From Tenacibaculum sp. 190524A02b (lineage in GTDB: Bacteria; Bacteroidota; Bacteroidia; Flavobacteriales; Flavobacteriaceae), in contig NZ_OZ038525.1 of NCBI RefSeq assembly GCF_964036645.1, forward strand, positions 310,001 to 374,000: a stretch of 64,000 bases of DNA, in the 5' to 3' direction. This document shows, piece by piece, positions 61,054-64,000 of this stretch (position 1 is the first letter of the stretch; each line of letters begins with the position of its first letter). Made by a program: the position numbers and the translations under genes. The notes below the pieces were generated by a model. It made no database searches, was not told the DNA's origin, and saw only the letters and a list, made by a program, of their open reading frames with translations.

Positions 61054-61183
61054 TAATTTAAAAGACTATTTATGGAGTTATGAATAGTTTTTTTTTCTTG
61101 CTTAATTCAAGTTGAAAGAATTTATTAAGTTTTTATATTAATATACTATCTTCGTTACTAATCAACTTATTTAAATAATAACT

Positions 61184-61984
61184 ATGAAATCTAACGAACA
61201 TTATTTTGAAACCAATAAGGAAACTTGGAATAAAAAAGTAGCAGTGCATGCTAAAAGTAGTATGTATGATTTAGAAGCTTTTAAAAAAGGAAAAAGTTCA
61301 TTAAATAAATACGAATTAGAAGCGCTACCAAATGTTGAAGGAAAATCTTTACTGCATTTGCAATGTCATTTTGGGCAAGACACTTTAAGTTGGAGTAGAA
61401 TGGGAGCTAAATGTACTGGAATTGATTTATCTAATGAAGGAATAAAGTTAGCGAAAGAATTAAACCTAGAGTTGGGTTTAGATGCTGAATTTGTTTGCTG
61501 CAATGTTTACGATGTAGAAACCTATGTACATGAAACATTTGATATTGTTTTTACTAGTTACGGAACTATTGGTTGGTTACCAGATTTAAAACCATGGGCA
61601 AAAATGATAGCCGCTAAGTTAAAAAGTGGAGGAACGTTTTTTATGGCAGAATTTCACCCTATAGTTTGGATGTTTGATTATTTAGAAAACGAGTCAGTTT
61701 TAAAATATGGATACAATCAAAAAGAAGTGATTTACGAAGAGTACTCAGGAACGTATGCAAATAATGAAGCAGAAATTATGAGTAAAGAATATGGTTGGAA
61801 TCACGGATTAGGAGATGTTATTACTGCATTAACTTCAGAAGGTTTACAGATAGAATATTTAAAAGAGTATGATGAAAGTCCATATGATGTATTACCTAAT
61901 TTAGAAGCCACCAAAGAAGGAATGTATGTAACTAAAGAGAAGTTATATCCATTAATATTTACATTAAAAGTAACAAAGCCTTAG
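61184..61984 (+). CDS. Class I SAM-dependent methyltransferase
   Basis: 266 residues. SAM motif I is SLLHLQCHFGQDTLSWSRMGAKCTGIDLS, followed by the acidic loop (ELNLELGLDAEFVCCNVYD), motif IV FDIVFTSYGTIGWLPDL, and SGGTFFMAEFHPIVWMFDY. Resembles small-molecule methyltransferases of the UbiE/Methyltransf_11 type; the substrate is unknown. The last codons and stop lie inside a perfect 28-bp palindrome. Single gene. Confidence 0.85.
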   Translation: MKSNEHYFETNKETWNKKVAVHAKSSMYDLEAFKKGKSSLNKYELEALPNVEGKSLLHLQCHFGQDTLSWSRMGAKCTGIDLSNEGIKLAKELNLELGLDAEFVCCNVYDVETYVHETFDIVFTSYGTIGWLPDLKPWAKMIAAKLKSGGTFFMAEFHPIVWMFDYLENESVLKYGYNQKEVIYEEYSGTYANNEAEIMSKEYGWNHGLGDVITALTSEGLQIEYLKEYDESPYDVLPNLEATKEGMYVTKEKLYPLIFTLKVTKP

Positions 61985-62001
61985 CATATGCTAAGGCTTT
62001 G
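61974..62001. terminator. Perfect 28-bp palindrome ending the methyltransferase gene
   Basis: CAAAGCCTTAGCAT and its exact complement, overlapping the stop codon. The arms end in TTTG on both strands; probable bidirectional terminator between convergent genes. Confidence 0.7.
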
Positions 62002-62023
62002 TCTATAGATAAATATATTTATT

Positions 62024-62662
62024 TTATTTAAAAGTTGAAGTGATTTGAATGGCAACTTCATCCCAAGTTTTAGATACACCATCAGCACCTTTGTGTAATT
62101 CTTTACAAGCTTCGTTTAAAGAAGCTAAAGCTTTTTCAGCTTTCCAGTCAGTGATTTTCATAGTGGAATTCATGTTAAAAACCTTATCTTTTATAGAATA
62201 AGTAAAAGGAAGTTTTTTAGTAACGCCATTCATAGTAATGTCAGAATAACCAATAGAATCATTTTCTAGAACTAATTTTCCAGAAAGTAATTCCGTTTTA
62301 TCCATAATACCAAAAAAGAACTTCTTGATTTTAAAATCTCTACTAGTATCTTTAGTAAAAATGCTACTTACAGGTACAGAGAATTCAGCATTGTTAATAG
62401 CTTCTTTTGCAGTAGCACCGTCACCACCTTTAGTAATCTCTACTTTTTGGAATTGTCCTTTTACAGGAACTTTTTCAGTAGTCTTATAAGCTGTCCAGTT
62501 AATTGCATTTTCAGCATTCTTTAAAGAGAAAGGAGCTTGTTTTTCTACTTCTTTAACCTCTTCTACGTTTGTTTCAGTAGCTTCCTTTTTTGCTTCTTTT
62601 TTACAAGAAGTTAGTTGTAGTGCTATAAAGCAAATAAATAAAGGAACAATTATTTTTTTCAT
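62024..62662 (-). CDS. YceI-family lipoprotein
   Basis: 212 residues; lipobox LQLTSC (Cys20), then a Lys/Glu-rich linker to ~45. The rest is YceI-like: NAINWTAYKTTEKVPVKGQFQKVEI, a central AEFSVPVSSIFTKDTSRDFKIKKFFF, ITMNGVTKKLPFTYSI and AWDEVAIQI-like end (TWDEVAIQITSTF). YceI proteins are lipocalin-like barrels binding isoprenoid or lipid ligands. Its start overlaps the acyl-CoA-binding protein stop (ATGA). Confidence 0.88.
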   Translation of the reverse strand: MKKIIVPLFICFIALQLTSCKKEAKKEATETNVEEVKEVEKQAPFSLKNAENAINWTAYKTTEKVPVKGQFQKVEITKGGDGATAKEAINNAEFSVPVSSIFTKDTSRDFKIKKFFFGIMDKTELLSGKLVLENDSIGYSDITMNGVTKKLPFTYSIKDKVFNMNSTMKITDWKAEKALASLNEACKELHKGADGVSKTWDEVAIQITSTFK

Positions 62663-62928
62663 GAGTGTTGTTTTATAATAGTATTTACTAAGTTAATATA
62701 TTCTTTTTTGGCATCCTCGGAGCTCATCCCTTTAAGTTGAACCCAAGCATTAAATTTAAACGCATTTCTCAAACCTTTAGTATTAGAATTCAATGGAAAC
62801 TGGTCTCCTTTAACAGCTTGCTTATAATAGGCATAAAGTCTAAGCATAATGTCTGGAGGTAACCTTTCTTCCATGTTAGAAGCTATTCTATAAGCTTCTT
62901 TAAATTGTGAATCTAAATCACGGGTCAT
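62659..62928 (-). CDS. Acyl-CoA-binding protein (ACBP)
   Basis: 89 residues from MTRDLDSQFKEAYRIA, the ACBP size. Four-helix bundle signature: LDSQFKEAYRIASNMEERLPPDIMLRLYAYYKQAVKGD, NAFKFNAWVQLKGMSSEDAKKEYINLV, including the conserved Tyr, Lys and Trp of the acyl-CoA headgroup site (LYAYYKQA, FNAWVQLKGMS, AKKEYI). A longer in-frame start would overlap cdsA. It shuttles long-chain acyl-CoA in the cytosol. It is placed 28 bp after cdsA and overlaps the YceI gene, fitting a lipid-metabolism operon. Confidence 0.93.
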   Translation of the reverse strand: MTRDLDSQFKEAYRIASNMEERLPPDIMLRLYAYYKQAVKGDQFPLNSNTKGLRNAFKFNAWVQLKGMSSEDAKKEYINLVNTIIKQHS

Positions 62929-62956
62929 AAAAAAGACGTTTATTAGGTAACTTTTT

Positions 62957-63751
62957 TTAAAGTAAAAAGTGTATGTACAAATATACAAAAGGAGCTAGAA
63001 AGTAAAGACTATCAAGTCTGTCTAATAAACCTCCATGTCCAGGCATAATAGTTCCACTATCTTTTACATTAGCTTGCCTTTTAAATTTTGACTCAATTAA
63101 GTCGCCTAAAGTACCAAAGATAGAAACAATTAAAGCTATAATAATCCAGTTTAAAATAGAGAATGTAGCAGAGATATAGCCAATTAATACTCCAATAATT
63201 AAGGAAAAAACCAACCCACCTATAAATCCTTCAATTGTTTTTTTAGGTGAAACTTTCTCAAATAGTTTTGTTTTACCAAAATTTTTACCTACTAAATAGG
63301 CAAAACTATCATTGGTCCATATTAAAATAACAATATAAATAATAATATAAGGCTGATAAGTATTTTCAATAATTGGTAAAATCATTAAATAAGTAAAAGG
63401 TAGAATAACATATCGAATACATAAATCCAACTTATCCATGAAATTTTGTGGCTTATCAGCTTTGTGCTTATATAAATTGTATAATAATTGAATGGAAGAT
63501 AAAAGAGTAGCAATAAGAATAAATAAGTTTATTCTTTCAGATACATACCATTTTAAATAGCTAATTATTAGTGGTAATAATAAATATGGGATAAAGTTTT
63601 TAAATTGGATTAACTTAGTAAACTCCCATAAACAAATAATAGCGAATAAAGCTATTAAAATAGAATAAGAATCAACAGAGTATAATATTGCTGAGATAAA
63701 AATTATTGCATAAACTAGTGCAGAAATACTTCTTGTTAGTAGATTTTGCAT
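62957..63751 (-). CDS. cdsA: Phosphatidate cytidylyltransferase (CDP-diglyceride synthase)
   Basis: 264 residues, about eight membrane helices. C-terminal CdsA signature S.FKR..N.KD.G...PGHGG.LDR.DS is present as SKFKRQANVKDSGTIMPGHGGLLDRLDSL; the upstream NDSFAYLVGKNFGKTKLFEKVSPKKTIEGFIGG is also typical. It makes CDP-diacylglycerol from CTP and phosphatidic acid, the branch point of phospholipid synthesis. Two bp after the LUD-like gene stop. Confidence 0.96.
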   Translation of the reverse strand: MQNLLTRSISALVYAIIFISAILYSVDSYSILIALFAIICLWEFTKLIQFKNFIPYLLLPLIISYLKWYVSERINLFILIATLLSSIQLLYNLYKHKADKPQNFMDKLDLCIRYVILPFTYLMILPIIENTYQPYIIIYIVILIWTNDSFAYLVGKNFGKTKLFEKVSPKKTIEGFIGGLVFSLIIGVLIGYISATFSILNWIIIALIVSIFGTLGDLIESKFKRQANVKDSGTIMPGHGGLLDRLDSLYFLAPFVYLYIHFLL

Positions 63752-63753
63752 TA

Positions 63754-64000
63754 TTAAAGGTCTTCAAAAAGTAATAAGTAAAGGTTTTTAGAATTACTAT
63801 TACCGTAATTTAAAAAATCATCACTATTCTTTTGTATTGTGTAATTGGTTACTGAGCTAATATTTGTAGGAATATTACCGCTGAAATGCGTTTTTATTCC
63901 TGTTAAACCTTCGCTTGTATTTTTAACAAGTTGACTAGTGGTGGCATAGACTATAAAATTCTCAGATAATTCAGAAATTTTTTGACTACCCAATTGATTT
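63754..64000 (-). CDS. LUD (LutC/YkgG)-domain-like protein, C-terminal part only
   Basis: The last ~80 residues of a minus-strand gene running off the right edge; the frame stays open to the window end, so the TTG near 63993 is not its start. The text (ENFIVYATTSQLVKNTSEGLTGIKTHFSGNIPTNIS, ending KNLYLLLFEDL) matches the C-terminus of LUD-domain proteins found next to cdsA in flavobacteria. Function cannot be judged from this part. Confidence 0.6.
   Translation of the reverse strand, partial: NQLGSQKISELSENFIVYATTSQLVKNTSEGLTGIKTHFSGNIPTNISSVTNYTIQKNSDDFLNYGNSNSKNLYLLLFEDL

Overview
The window looks like chromosomal DNA from a marine-type member of the Flavobacteriaceae (Bacteroidota). The signs are a very AT-rich composition, a SusC/SusD outer-membrane pair, three secreted enzymes with C-terminal type IX secretion (T9SS) sorting domains, Bacteroidota -7 promoter boxes (TAnnTTTG), almost no Shine-Dalgarno sequences, a type B ribosomal protein L31 and a fused SerB-SerA protein. 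I saw no rRNA, tRNA, CRISPR array, transposase or prophage. A partial gene enters at each end: the last codons of a plus-strand gene on the left, and a LUD-like gene on the right.

Layout. About 0-8 kb holds an AraC-type membrane regulator, a YjjG-like nucleotidase, a three-gene envelope operon, rarA, a rhomboid protease and rlmB. About 8-16 kb holds a SusC/SusD pair, two lipoproteins (a beta-helix protein and a glutamine cyclotransferase) and L31. About 16-22 kb holds a GltB-like FMN oxidoreductase, RlmG, small envelope proteins and EcsC. About 22.5-26.6 kb holds a minus-strand accessory cassette: a free-standing 79-residue domain, a trypsin-like protease carrying the same domain at its N-terminus, an apparently degenerate ATP-grasp-like protein and an intact ATP-grasp ligase, preceded by a decaying 42-bp tandem array. 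About 26.7-34 kb holds a CAT-like acetyltransferase, an M43 metalloprotease, a GH5 glycosidase and a class A beta-lactamase-like serine hydrolase.

About 34-42 kb holds gcvP, a UbiA-like membrane protein, serB-serA, a lipoyl-less acyltransferase and a fatty acid hydroxylase. About 42-52.5 kb is a kynurenine catabolic cluster: an IclR regulator diverges from kynU, a small membrane gene, kmo, DUF1697, 2-aminomuconate deaminase, a PhyH-like oxygenase, a secreted protein, a semialdehyde dehydrogenase, an atypical SDR, 3-hydroxyanthranilate dioxygenase and the ACMS decarboxylase. Together these would take kynurenine to 4-oxalocrotonate. Tryptophan dioxygenase, formamidase and the lower meta-cleavage steps are not in the window. 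About 52.5-64 kb holds an integral membrane protein, an M12B metalloprotease, a POT peptide transporter, a lipoprotein hydrolase, a Crp/Fnr regulator next to a perfect CRP-type palindrome, a tandem NTF2-like lipoprotein, a methyltransferase, and the lipid-linked cluster LUD-like / cdsA / acyl-CoA-binding protein / YceI.

The parts most worth following up are the ATP-grasp and protease cassette with its array, the pair of perfect palindromes at 34.15 kb, and the extra genes inside the kynurenine operon. Functions are inferred from recognised motifs and family resemblance; no database search was run.
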